Of a stretch of 64,000 bases of DNA, positions 8,732-17,630 are shown piece after piece. Under the pieces are notes generated by a model. The model did no database searches. It worked only from the letters and a program-made list of their open reading frames with translations, and had not been told where the DNA came from. Source of the stretch: Anaeromassilibacillus sp. An172 (GTDB taxonomy: Bacteria > Bacillota > Clostridia > Oscillospirales > Acutalibacteraceae). Made by a program: the position numbers and the translations under genes. The DNA is taken from contig NZ_NFKS01000002.1 of NCBI RefSeq assembly GCF_002160515.1, positions 62,001 to 126,000 of the forward strand, given 5' to 3'. Numbering within the stretch: the first letter of the stretch is position 1; each line of letters begins with the position of its first letter.

Positions 8732-9497
8732 AATCCCCAGGGCGGTCATCGGCACTGTCCTGGTTTTTGTTGTTCTGCTGTCGGTTTTCATGGCAGGCCA
8801 TGACCTGTGGAGGCAGAAACAGGCGCAGGATACCTTCGAGGATCTGGCGGATCTGGTCACTGCGCCGGAAGATCCGGAGGAATCACAGGCGGAATCCTCT
8901 GCGCCGGAGGAATCTGCAGAAGCTCAGGAGCCGCAGGAGGAACAGAGAAATCTCTCCTTATTGTTCGAGCAGAACGCAGACTGCATCGGCTGGATCTGCA
9001 TCCCCGGCACAGCGGTGGACTATCCGCTGATGCACACCCCGGAGGATTCTGAGAAATATCTTCGGAAGGATTTCTATGGGGCGTACAGCATAAATGGCGT
9101 CCCCTTCCTGGATGGCCGGTGCAGCCTGGAGAGCGCAAACTTAATCATCTACGGCCACAACATGAAGAATGGCACCATGTTCGGGAGCCTGAAAAACTAT
9201 ACGGATGCCAGTTACTATGCTGAGCATCCCACCATTGAGTTGGAAACTGCCGCTGGCAAAGCACTCTATACCATTTTTTCCGTGATGAAGGTGCAGAAGG
9301 AGGATGCCTGGTACCGTTTCCTTACCGTGGATACAGAAACGGATTTCCTGCACCATATCCGCTACGCCAGGGAGTGTGCCCTCTATGACACCGGGATTAT
9401 CCCGACATATGGCCAGCAGCTCCTCACCCTGTCTACCTGTTATGGTTCATCCGGCGGGGATGGGCGTCTGCTCATTGTGGCTGCGAAAACGGAATAA
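8715..9497 (+). CDS. srtB: Class B sortase
   Basis: 260 aa membrane-anchored transpeptidase. One N-terminal membrane helix (VIGTVLVFVVLLSVFMAG), an acidic Pro/Ser/Glu linker (residues about 50-80), then a sortase B fold with YPLMHTPED, GVPFLD, the catalytic His in YGHNMKNG (near 146), catalytic Cys242 in TLSTC and Arg251 in GRLLIV. It joins proteins with a sorting signal to peptidoglycan. The nearest substrate candidate is the adhesin at 263-3913, whose signal is VPQTGD. It overlaps the preceding gene by 17 bases, so it is part of the transfer operon. Confidence 0.92.
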   Translation: MKKKPKIPRAVIGTVLVFVVLLSVFMAGHDLWRQKQAQDTFEDLADLVTAPEDPEESQAESSAPEESAEAQEPQEEQRNLSLLFEQNADCIGWICIPGTAVDYPLMHTPEDSEKYLRKDFYGAYSINGVPFLDGRCSLESANLIIYGHNMKNGTMFGSLKNYTDASYYAEHPTIELETAAGKALYTIFSVMKVQKEDAWYRFLTVDTETDFLHHIRYARECALYDTGIIPTYGQQLLTLSTCYGSSGGDGRLLIVAAKTE

Positions 9498-9584
9498 CCA
9501 ATCAACTATCGGTCGTTTTGCATCAGGCAAAGCGGCCTTTTCTGATCCCCTTGCCGGTGCAAAGCGGCGGCAAGGAGGTAAGAA

Positions 9585-11420
9585 ATGTTCAAACGAAAAC
9601 CCAAGGTGCTGACACCGGAGCAGATGGAGGAAATCCGCACCAAGGACTTCTTCGACTGCATCCTGCCGGGTACCATCAAGTTCCTTTCCGACCACTATAT
9701 CGTTGGAGACAGTTACCGCTGCGTGTGGGCCATCAGGGAGTACCCGCCCTCCACCGAGGAACAGGCCATCCTTTCCCAGCTTGCTGACCGCAATGGCGTG
9801 ACGCTTCGGATCTACCACCGGCTGGTGGAGGCCATGGAACAGAGGAAGATCCTGCAGAACGCCACCCGGAAGAACAAGCTGATGAGTACCGGCAGCGATG
9901 TGAATGAAACCATTGAGGCCGAAGGGAATCTGCAGGATGTGGTGGAGCTTCTGGCCAACCTTCGGAAAAACAAGGAACCGCTTCTCCATTGCTCCGTGTT
10001 CATTGAGCTGAAAGCCAAGGGCATGGATGCCTTAAAGGAGCTGCAGTCAGAGATCGCTATGGAGCTGACTCGCTCCAAGATCACGGTTGACCGGCTCACC
10101 CTCCGGCAGAAGGAAGGATATCTTTCTGTTCTGCCTGTGGGGGCCAATCAGTTCGGGGCGCAGTTCGAGCGTGTGCTGCCCGCCAGCTCCGTAGCCAACC
10201 TGTACCCCTTTAACTTTTCCGGCAAGACCGATCCACGTGGTATCTACCTGGGCCGGGATAAGTATGGCACCAATATCCTGGTAGACTTTGACCGGCGCAG
10301 CGAGGATAAGACCACCAGCAATATCCTGATCCTTGGCAACTCCGGCCAGGGGAAATCCTATCTCTTAAAGCTGATCCTGACCAACTTAAGGGAGGCAGGA
10401 AAGCTGGTCATCGCCCTGGATGTGGAAGCGGAATACGAGGAACTGACGGAGGCCCTGGGCGGCTGCTACATCGATTTCATGTCCGGCGAGTACATCGTCA
10501 ATCCCTTAGAGCCAAAGGCATGGGGCGATGGTACGGAGGGCGAGATCGATGCCACTACACCGCTGGCCTTCCGGAAAGTGACCAGGCTCTCCCAGCACAT
10601 CGCTTACCTGAAGGACTTCTTCCGGGCCTATAAGGATTTCACGGATGTGCAGATCGACACTATTGAGATCCTGCTGGCCAAGCTGTATGCCCGGTTCGGC
10701 ATTACCGACAGCACAGACTACAGTGCCAAAAAGCCTACGGATTTTCCTATCATGGAGGACTTCTATAAGCTGTGCGAAGAAGAATTCATGACCTACGACA
10801 ATCAGCGGAAGTACCTGTACACAGAGGAAACCCTCCAGCAGGTATGCCTCGGCATCCATTCCATGTGCGTGGGATCGGAAAGCAAGTATTTCAATGGCTA
10901 CACCAACATCACGGACGATGCCTTCCTGTGCTTCGGCGTGAAGGGGCTGATGGATACTAACCGCAGGTTGAAGGATGCCATGCTTTTCAATCTGCTTTCT
11001 TTTATGTCCAACCAGCTCCTGGGTAAGGGGAATACCGCAGCCGCCATTGACGAGCTGTATATGTACCTGACCAACCTGACCTCCATCGAGTATATCCGAA
11101 ACGCCATGAAGCGTGTCCGGAAGAAGGAGTCAGCGATCATCATCGCCAGCCAGAACATCAATGACTTCCTGATGCCGGAAGTCTGCGAGATGACAAAACC
11201 GCTGTTTAGTATCCCCACCCATCAGTTCCTCTTTAACCCCGGCCAGATCAACCCGGCAGAGTTTATGGATGCCCTCCAGGTGGAGCCATCGGAGTTTGAA
11301 CTGATCAAATATCCGGAGAGAGGCACCTGCCTATACCGGTGCGGAATAGAGCGATATCTTTTACAGGTCATTGCGCCGGACTATAAATCGGCCATCTTCG
11401 GAAAGGCCGGAGGCCGATGA
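9585..11420 (+). CDS. VirB4-family conjugation ATPase
   Basis: 611 aa cytoplasmic ATPase that powers type IV secretion. Walker A GNSGQGKS near residue 250, Walker B AAIDELYMYL near 485, then the VirB4/TraG-type region RVRKKESAIIIASQNINDFL. The start ATG 9585 follows AAGGAGGTAAG. It overlaps the next gene by 4 bases. Short for VirB4, consistent with the N-terminal part being encoded separately at 8117-8731. Confidence 0.9.
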   Translation: MFKRKPKVLTPEQMEEIRTKDFFDCILPGTIKFLSDHYIVGDSYRCVWAIREYPPSTEEQAILSQLADRNGVTLRIYHRLVEAMEQRKILQNATRKNKLMSTGSDVNETIEAEGNLQDVVELLANLRKNKEPLLHCSVFIELKAKGMDALKELQSEIAMELTRSKITVDRLTLRQKEGYLSVLPVGANQFGAQFERVLPASSVANLYPFNFSGKTDPRGIYLGRDKYGTNILVDFDRRSEDKTTSNILILGNSGQGKSYLLKLILTNLREAGKLVIALDVEAEYEELTEALGGCYIDFMSGEYIVNPLEPKAWGDGTEGEIDATTPLAFRKVTRLSQHIAYLKDFFRAYKDFTDVQIDTIEILLAKLYARFGITDSTDYSAKKPTDFPIMEDFYKLCEEEFMTYDNQRKYLYTEETLQQVCLGIHSMCVGSESKYFNGYTNITDDAFLCFGVKGLMDTNRRLKDAMLFNLLSFMSNQLLGKGNTAAAIDELYMYLTNLTSIEYIRNAMKRVRKKESAIIIASQNINDFLMPEVCEMTKPLFSIPTHQFLFNPGQINPAEFMDALQVEPSEFELIKYPERGTCLYRCGIERYLLQVIAPDYKSAIFGKAGGR

Positions 11421-12367
11421 GCGCCACAGTGGGTGCGGCACTCAAAAAGATTGCCGTATCCCTCCTCACAGATAAAAAGGTACTCAAGGTGGTGGGCGGG
11501 ATCGTCTTGGGCATCATTATCATCATTGTGATGCCCATCGTGGCTATCGTCTCCATCTTCAACGGTACCATTGAATTTGATACCGCTGAGCTTCAGCAGA
11601 TGGTGGAACAGAACCTCTCCGCCGAGGAACTCGCCAAGCTCCAAGGCGTAGAGGACACCATGTATGCCATCGAGGATGCCATGACCGCCGCCGGTTATGA
11701 CTGGCAGAAGGTGCGGGAGGCCCAGGTGCTTTATACGACTGCCCTCTATGAATTTTCCTTTGAGCCGGATTTCGTGAGTAAGTTGGTAGGCTGCTTCGCA
11801 CCGGATCAGACGGATGAACAGCTCATCGCCGCCGTCAATGCCGCCTTCGGGACGGACATCGATGCGGCAGAGTTTACCCAGCTCATCGTGGGCGTCAATC
11901 AGGAGATCGTCTCCGTGGCCCAGTCTCAGCTCGGCAACGAAGGCGGGCAGCCCTACTGGAGCTGGTACGGATTCGAATCCCGTGTGGAATGGTGCGCCTG
12001 CTTCGTCTCCTGGTGCGCCGATCAGTGCGGTTACATTGACCGTGGTATCTGCCCGAAGTTCTCCCTCTGCTCGGATGGCGTCAATTGGTTCCAACAGAGA
12101 AATCAATGGCTGGCGGGAACAGAAACCCCTTCCCCCGGCATGATCATCTTCTTTGATTGGGCGGACAATGGGCAGGATGGCGTGTCCGACCATGTGGGGA
12201 TCGTAGCCAGCGTGGAGAATGGAACCGTCCACACCATCGAAGGAAATTCCGGGGATGCCTGCCGGGAGCGATCCTACAGCGTGGGCTATTATGAAATCCT
12301 GGGCTATGGCGTTCTGCAGGTGGGCGGCGAAACTGACAACAGTAATACAGAAACACCAACACAATAG
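11417..12367 (+). CDS. CHAP-domain cell wall hydrolase of the transfer apparatus (VirB1 role)
   Basis: 316 aa. An N-terminal membrane helix (VVGGIVLGIIIIIVMPIVAIV, about 25-48), a helical linker, and a C-terminal CHAP amidase/endopeptidase domain with Cys in EWCACFVSWC (near 193), His in SDHVGIV (near 258) and the following EGN. Such enzymes open peptidoglycan locally for the conjugation channel. Start overlaps the VirB4 stop (ATGA), so they are translationally coupled. Confidence 0.88.
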   Translation: MSATVGAALKKIAVSLLTDKKVLKVVGGIVLGIIIIIVMPIVAIVSIFNGTIEFDTAELQQMVEQNLSAEELAKLQGVEDTMYAIEDAMTAAGYDWQKVREAQVLYTTALYEFSFEPDFVSKLVGCFAPDQTDEQLIAAVNAAFGTDIDAAEFTQLIVGVNQEIVSVAQSQLGNEGGQPYWSWYGFESRVEWCACFVSWCADQCGYIDRGICPKFSLCSDGVNWFQQRNQWLAGTETPSPGMIIFFDWADNGQDGVSDHVGIVASVENGTVHTIEGNSGDACRERSYSVGYYEILGYGVLQVGGETDNSNTETPTQ

Positions 12368-12376
12368 GAGGATGTT

Positions 12377-12598
12377 ATGGAACGGAAACGACAAGGAACT
12401 CTGGTTTACGATGAGGAAAGCGGACGATATGATATCCGCTTCTCCCTGGAGCGTTACTATGGCGGCCTGCACTGTGGGGAATGCTTTGATGTCCTCATCG
12501 GCAGCCGATGGGTGCCTACACGCATTGAAATGGATGAACGCTGGTATCTGGTCGGCGTAAAAACGGATCAGCTTGCGGGGCTTCGAGTACGGATGTGA
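12377..12598 (+). CDS. DUF5348-type small protein
   Basis: 73 aa, start ATG 12377 after TAGGAGGATG. The pattern Y-D-x-x-S-x-R-Y-D-I...HCGECFDVLIGSRWVPTRIE matches the DUF5348 family found in Clostridia conjugative elements. It is mostly beta strand. No function is known to me. Confidence 0.7.
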   Translation: MERKRQGTLVYDEESGRYDIRFSLERYYGGLHCGECFDVLIGSRWVPTRIEMDERWYLVGVKTDQLAGLRVRM

Positions 12599-12647
12599 CG
12601 GATGAACATGGGGAGCTGCTCACTGCTCCCTGTGGGAAAGGAAGGAA

Positions 12648-13358
12648 ATGCTGTTAAAAGACTTTATATTGAAAACATCAGACATGGTGGATTCCGAAAA
12701 TAAGACACCGGTGCTTGACTGGATCGAGTTTGCCTGTGATATGGCGGATAGCTGCGGCTCCCGTATGGAGCAGGAACTGGATGACATCTTCCGATCCCTA
12801 TGCTATGTGAAAAACAATTTCTGTCCGGAAACCTTTCAGGAGAGTCTCCGTATTCTTTGCCTTTCCAATGAGATTATTTATGGGGCCATGTTTTCCGATG
12901 CCGGAGTTGCTCCGGAAACGATAAGAAAGCTGGCGGACGATGGCGTCCTGGAGTGCGGATACATCCCAGCGGATACCTGGGAGCTGGCATCCCTCTCCCT
13001 GATCCAGATGGAAGAACCGGAAAGTATGCTTTGGATTGTAGAAAATGAAGAACCGCTTCGGATCGAAAAACTACTCCAGCGCATTGCTTTTCAGGCCAGA
13101 CAGGAACAGGTTCCGCTCAAGGAGCTTTTGGACAATCAGAAGCTGCGGATACAGAAAGTCGGAAATGAAGATCTGGCCCAGGCACTTTTGAATGCCTTTA
13201 CATCCAGCAGCGCCATTGACAGGCTCTATGTATACCAGCCCCAGGAACATCGATTCTCCCAGACAGTCTGCCCTGCGCTTCGGGAAGATCAGGATTTGGA
13301 TAAAGAACCTGCTACGGAAGGCCCCGAAAGCATTGCCGGATTTACTCCGGGAATGTGA
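12648..13358 (+). CDS. Protein of unknown function, 236 aa
   Basis: ATG 12648 follows GGAAAGGAAGG. Soluble, helical and acidic, with Cys residues scattered in the first half and no clear motif. Codon use matches the element backbone. It lies among small accessory genes downstream of the transfer operon. Confidence 0.65.
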   Translation: MLLKDFILKTSDMVDSENKTPVLDWIEFACDMADSCGSRMEQELDDIFRSLCYVKNNFCPETFQESLRILCLSNEIIYGAMFSDAGVAPETIRKLADDGVLECGYIPADTWELASLSLIQMEEPESMLWIVENEEPLRIEKLLQRIAFQARQEQVPLKELLDNQKLRIQKVGNEDLAQALLNAFTSSSAIDRLYVYQPQEHRFSQTVCPALREDQDLDKEPATEGPESIAGFTPGM

Positions 13359-13432
13359 CAGATCGGTTATATCGAAAGCTATCGGGCGGCACGAAAAAGG
13401 CCGCCCCATTTTTATGAAATGGAGCGAACAAC

Positions 13433-13858
13433 ATGAGTAAGAAAAAACAATTCACGGCCAGAGAGATTGCGGATGTCCTCGTCCGGGAAGGAATCAGCCA
13501 GACAACAACTGGCAGGTGGTCAGTAGGCTTCGAGGAAATCCAAAATCGGTTTGGGCTTGACCTCTCCGCCGACAGTGATGCCGGAAGGTTGATAGTGATT
13601 GCGTTAAAACAGGAAGAAGAAATCAATGAGCTGATCATGACAGAGGATCATATTGAAATGTCTTACCATCTGGAATACTGTCCGTCCTGTAATCAGGGCG
13701 GCGCATCCGGTATGGGGAGTGTATTCTCTCTGCTGGGCTGTAATATCTACGATGACCATCTCCACCAGGAGAATGCAGGTGTACCAGAGAATCCATCAGA
13801 ACCGGACGCAACCAAGGAACAGACTGAGGACGTGACATCGGATCTTGTTATGCGGTAA
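13433..13858 (+). CDS. Protein of unknown function, 141 aa, possible Cys pair
   Basis: ATG 13433. The N-terminal part (FTAREIADVLVREGIS) looks like a helix-turn-helix-type helix pair. A central EYCPSCNQGG has a C-x-x-C pair that could bind metal. The tail is acidic. No family recognised. It stands just before the pentapeptide-repeat gene with little gap. Confidence 0.6.
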   Translation: MSKKKQFTAREIADVLVREGISQTTTGRWSVGFEEIQNRFGLDLSADSDAGRLIVIALKQEEEINELIMTEDHIEMSYHLEYCPSCNQGGASGMGSVFSLLGCNIYDDHLHQENAGVPENPSEPDATKEQTEDVTSDLVMR

Positions 13859-13872
13859 AGGAGGTGACAAGA

Positions 13873-14922
13873 ATGGATCTCTATGCTTTTTTCCATCGCA
13901 AGGATGAAGAAATCCGCTCTCAGCATTGTGTGGTAGAGAAAGTGTTGGAGCTGTCTGAAAGCGAGTATGCCCGCTTCTACCAATCACCGCTGGCGGAGTA
14001 TGATTTTATTGCCAAACACCGTGGAGTCATGCGGCAGGATGCGGACGGAACCCGACACTGCCTATTGGTGCTGGGAGAAAACCAGGAGGATGGTATTCTT
14101 GTTGACGCAGAGGGATATAACTATGCCCGCTACCATGCTTTTCTTCCCAAGGCCCGCCAGCTTTGTCTCCTGGATCAATATCCTTCGATAGCAAAATTCA
14201 ATCGGGAGATGGCTGAGATGGCGGAGCAATACACACAGAAAGCCATCACGGATCAGCAGAGCGGAATGTACCGGATACTGACAGATGAGATGGAGCTGGA
14301 CAAAGTTGAAGCCCAGCTCCTTGTTGAAATGCTGGAGGATCGCCCGGAGATTGCATATCTGGATGACCTGGGCGATGAGCTGTGCATCAAACTGAACCCG
14401 GAATATGCCCATGAAGAAAAAGAACTTCCCCGGCTCAGTCAGGAGGATGCCGATGTGATTTGCGCCAAACATGTCCTCTGGCTTCACGATGCGGGTGGCG
14501 AACAGGCTGACTTCTCCGGATACGATCTGTCCGGATTGAATCTGAGCCATCGGAATTTAAACAGCGCCATCTTCGCAGGAACCAGAATGTATGAAACGAA
14601 TCTGGCACAGGCGGAGCTGTGCTTCTCTGATTTTACAGAGGCAACCTTGTTCTCCTGTGATCTCAAGGGCGTCACTGCTGAGGAAACATGCTTTAAAAAG
14701 ATGGTGGCCGATGGCTGTACCTTCCGGGGAGCCATCTTTACACACAGCAACTTTTCCGGCGCACTGATCCAGAATTGCCGCATGGAACAGACCGACTGGA
14801 CGAACTGCTGTACAGACAGTACCGTGTTCCATCAGACACCTATGGGGCAGGCAAAAATGAATCATGTAAGTGATAATGAGCAGGACTGGAGCCAGGACTC
14901 CGGGCCTGCTCTTTCCATGTGA
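13873..14922 (+). CDS. DUF6329-like N-terminal domain with C-terminal pentapeptide repeats
   Basis: 349 aa. ATG 13873 is 8 bases after AGGAGG; the GTG at 13864 overlaps that site and was rejected. Residues about 1-210 are a mixed domain. Residues about 215-325 are pentapeptide repeats of the A(D/N)Lxx type (ADFSG, YDLSG, LNLSH, RNLNS, AIFAG, TNLAQ, SDFTE, ATLFS and more), which fold into a right-handed beta helix that can mimic DNA. This could be an anti-restriction or DNA-mimic protein, but only the repeat is seen; the role is inference. Confidence 0.7.
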   Translation: MDLYAFFHRKDEEIRSQHCVVEKVLELSESEYARFYQSPLAEYDFIAKHRGVMRQDADGTRHCLLVLGENQEDGILVDAEGYNYARYHAFLPKARQLCLLDQYPSIAKFNREMAEMAEQYTQKAITDQQSGMYRILTDEMELDKVEAQLLVEMLEDRPEIAYLDDLGDELCIKLNPEYAHEEKELPRLSQEDADVICAKHVLWLHDAGGEQADFSGYDLSGLNLSHRNLNSAIFAGTRMYETNLAQAELCFSDFTEATLFSCDLKGVTAEETCFKKMVADGCTFRGAIFTHSNFSGALIQNCRMEQTDWTNCCTDSTVFHQTPMGQAKMNHVSDNEQDWSQDSGPALSM

Positions 14923-14933
14923 AGGAGGAACCT

Positions 14934-15194
14934 ATGAAGAAAACCAATGTAACAATTTCCTTTGATGAGGAAAAACTGACTGCGCTCCGGCTCTACATGG
15001 AGCAGAAAGATCTGCAGCTTGAAGATGAGCTTACCAAAGCCATGGAGGGATTCTATGGCAAACATGTCCCGTCCAATGTGCGGGAATTTATTGAGATGCG
15101 CTCTGGCGAACCAGCAGATCCTGCGCCCAGAGCAAGGCGGCCCAGGCCGGAGAAAAAAGAACAGGCGCCGGCAGATACAGGAGAGAGTCCTTAA
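14934..15194 (+). CDS. DUF6103-like small protein
   Basis: 86 aa. ATG 14934 has AAGGAGG upstream; GTG 14919 overlaps the previous stop and was rejected. The N-terminus NVTISFDEEKLTALRLYM resembles a ribbon-helix-helix strand and helix. A Pro/Arg-rich tail follows. A related N-terminus (DVTVYFNEHRLAALDEIL) occurs in the protein at 16947-17630. Confidence 0.65.
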   Translation: MKKTNVTISFDEEKLTALRLYMEQKDLQLEDELTKAMEGFYGKHVPSNVREFIEMRSGEPADPAPRARRPRPEKKEQAPADTGESP

Positions 15195-15241
15195 CAATGC
15201 ATCTGAAGGATCAATGAATAACGAATCGAGAGGTGATTGAC

Positions 15242-16950
15242 ATGCGAAAAGTTCTGTAATAGGAAAATCAACGGGAATCCGGCTGCGTCTTGGAAGCCTG
15301 TTCGATGGGATCGGTGGATTTCCTTTATCTGCTGTCCGGAACGGAATCCTTCCGGTATGGGCCAGTGAAATAGAACCTTTCCCGATCCAAGTAACCATGC
15401 AGCGGTTCCCGGAGATGCTCCATGTGGGCGATATTACGAAATTAAAAGGGACGGAACTTCCGGCTGTAGATATCATCACGGGCGGATCACCCTGTCAGGA
15501 TCTGAGCATCGCAGGAAAGCGCGCAGGCTTGTCCGGTGAGCGTTCCGGACTTTTTATGGAGCAGATCCGGATTGTAAAGGAGATGAGAAAGTCAGATGCC
15601 AAAAGACAACGAGGAAATGAAACAGTTAACCCTTGCGGAATTGTTCCCCGATTCATGGTGTGGGAAAACGTCCCTGGAGCATTCTCATCTTCAAACGGAG
15701 AAGATTTCAGAGCGGTCCTGGAGGAAATCTGCAGGATCGCCGACCATACCATATCTGTTCCTCGACCTCCGGCCGGGAGGTGGAAATCTGCTGGGGCCAT
15801 ATTGGGAAGTGGATTCTCTGTCGCTTGGAGAGTCCTGGACGCTCAATACTGGGGAGTCCCCCAGAGACGTAAAAGAATCTTTCTTGTCGCAGATTTTGGA
15901 GGAACATCCGCCCCGGAAATATTATTTAAGCAGGAAAGCCTGCTTGGGTATCCTGTGGCGGTCAGCGGAACGGGGCAAGAAACTTCCGGAAAAACTCAAA
16001 AAAGCACTGGAGATCCAGGTGGGGATCAAATAGATACGGAAGGATTCATGGCTTTCCATATCAATCAAAGAGAGGAAACGATCAACCTGGGCCATGTTTC
16101 CGGCGCATTGATGGCAACAAGAAATATGCAGATGCAGACCTTTATTGCCGGACTCCCTGACCAACAGAAAGATCCAACTCTCTGCCTGAACGATCAGGGC
16201 GGCCAAGTGATGGATTGCAGTGTAGATGTGGCAGGAACACTTCGGGCGCAGATGTCCGGCCATCCTCCGCTGGTTTTTGATAACCACGGGCAGGATCTTA
16301 GGTTCACCGGCCCCGTGGAAAAGGCGCAGGCGGTAACAGCATCCTACGGGATGGGAGGCAATACACAATCCCTGGTGCTATTTGAAAACCACGGAATCGA
16401 TGGACGTTATACCGGACCGCTGCCGGTATCCCCGACACTGTCAGCCAGAAGCGGCACAGGCGGCAACAATCTTCCTTTGATCGCGGAGGAACCGGACAGC
16501 TATTGTATTGCCGGGAATATCATTGACCGGCAAAGTAAAAATGGAGGGAATGGGTTTGGCTATCAGGAAGATATCAGTTACACCCTGAATACAACAGACC
16601 GGCATGCGGTCTATAGCCGCCAGCGAGTGGATGAATTCCAGGAAAGCAAAGTCGCTGGCACAGAAAGCGCCAGACAATATAAAGATGCAACTGATCTGAT
16701 CTGCCAGCCTGAGGTAAACAGAAATCTGATCCGCCGTCTCACTCCTCTGGAGTGTGAGCGGCTGCAGGGTTTCCCGGATGGCTGGACTTTGATCGATGGG
16801 GCATCTGACTCGGCAAGGTATAAAGCCCTGGGCAATAGTGTGGCAATCCCATGTGTTACTTTTGTTCTGCGTGGGATTGTCCTGATTATGGAGAAAGAGT
16901 TTGCGGAGGAACAGAAAAACGGAATCGAAGATTGGAGGCATAACCAATGA
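15242..16950 (+). CDS. C5-cytosine DNA methyltransferase with a frameshifted 5' end
   Basis: The methyltransferase frame carries motif I (SLFDGIGGF, about 15298), the catalytic GGSPCQDLS (about 15480), ENVPG (about 15664), a variable target-recognition region of about 200 residues, and C-terminal motifs LTPLECERLQGFP and ALGNSVAIP. It therefore methylates cytosine at a short DNA site. The frame is open from 15241 but has no ATG, GTG or TTG before motif I; the first ATG (15397) is too late. The expected start, GAGGTGATTGAC then ATG 15242, is in another frame and stops after five codons. One extra A in the run at 15247-15250 would join the two. So the gene is either frameshifted, uses -1 slippage, or has an assembly error. 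Confidence 0.8.
15596..16033 (+). CDS. Overlapping gene inside the methyltransferase gene, +1 frame
   Basis: 145 aa read in a second frame of the methyltransferase gene, over motif IV and the following region. It looks like a real family rather than chance: QLTLAELFPDSWCGKTS, SLGESWTLNTGESP and SFLSQILEEHPPRKYYLS-RKACLGILWRSAERGKKLP correspond to a small protein I recall beside or within cytosine methyltransferase genes in Clostridia phages and conjugative elements. An AAGGAG lies 13 bases before ATG 15596; ATG 15617 is a second option. Function unknown. Confidence 0.55.
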   Translation: MPKDNEEMKQLTLAELFPDSWCGKTSLEHSHLQTEKISERSWRKSAGSPTIPYLFLDLRPGGGNLLGPYWEVDSLSLGESWTLNTGESPRDVKESFLSQILEEHPPRKYYLSRKACLGILWRSAERGKKLPEKLKKALEIQVGIK

Positions 16951-17630
16951 ATGATATAGACGTTACCGTATATTTTAATGAGCATCGACTCGCTGCTCTG
17001 GACGAGATCCTGACGGATCAGGGACGTACCATCGAAGGCGTGCTGCGGAAATGTTTTGAAGAAACCTATGCGTCTCTCGTTCCGGAAGAAAAGCGTGAGG
17101 AAATCGAATCACTGATCCGTCAGGAAGAAGCGAAAGCACAACGTGAGGCTGAAGCTGCCAGACGGTTTGCTGTGATCCATTTCCATGAGGACGGGGATGA
17201 TTTTCATTTCACTTCCGACCTGCGGAACAACTTCTACAGTGCGGCTTATCTCTATCGGAATTTTATGCGGGAGAATGAGGGCAGGTTGACCTTGGATAGT
17301 CTGGCACTTTCCTTTGGAGAACATCAGCCTATTGATGATCTGACCTTCTCTGTCTTATGCGACGCTATGGAGCATGATGATCGAATCACTGCGCTCCTGG
17401 AATTTGATTTTGACGATGGAACGATTAGCGTAAAAGAGCAGGGAGATCCGGAGTGGCGGACTTATCGTCTGAAAGATGTTTCTACTGCGGTCTATCGTGC
17501 TGAGCGCAAATCTACAATCCCAATAGCAGCAAAAGAGCTGATCTTCGAAGAAGCATTGCGGGATCGTGAGATTGACTGGCATTCTTCCGAACAGGCAGAA
17601 GCAACAACGCCGCCGGTTCAGGAGATGTGA
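16947..17630 (+). CDS. Protein with DUF6103-like N-terminus, 227 aa
   Basis: Starts at ATG 16947, overlapping the methyltransferase stop by 4 bases, with TTGGAGG upstream. Residues 1-75 have a strand and helix like the protein at 14934 and then a charged coiled-coil-like helix (KREEIESLIRQEEAKAQREAEAARR). The rest is an acidic alpha/beta domain. No known function. Translational coupling suggests expression together with the methyltransferase. Confidence 0.65.
   Translation: MNDIDVTVYFNEHRLAALDEILTDQGRTIEGVLRKCFEETYASLVPEEKREEIESLIRQEEAKAQREAEAARRFAVIHFHEDGDDFHFTSDLRNNFYSAAYLYRNFMRENEGRLTLDSLALSFGEHQPIDDLTFSVLCDAMEHDDRITALLEFDFDDGTISVKEQGDPEWRTYRLKDVSTAVYRAERKSTIPIAAKELIFEEALRDREIDWHSSEQAEATTPPVQEM

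Noticed and set aside
11381-12472. Minus-strand frame of 363 codons opposite the CHAP hydrolase gene
   Set aside because: The CHAP protein has clear motifs; the antisense frame has none.
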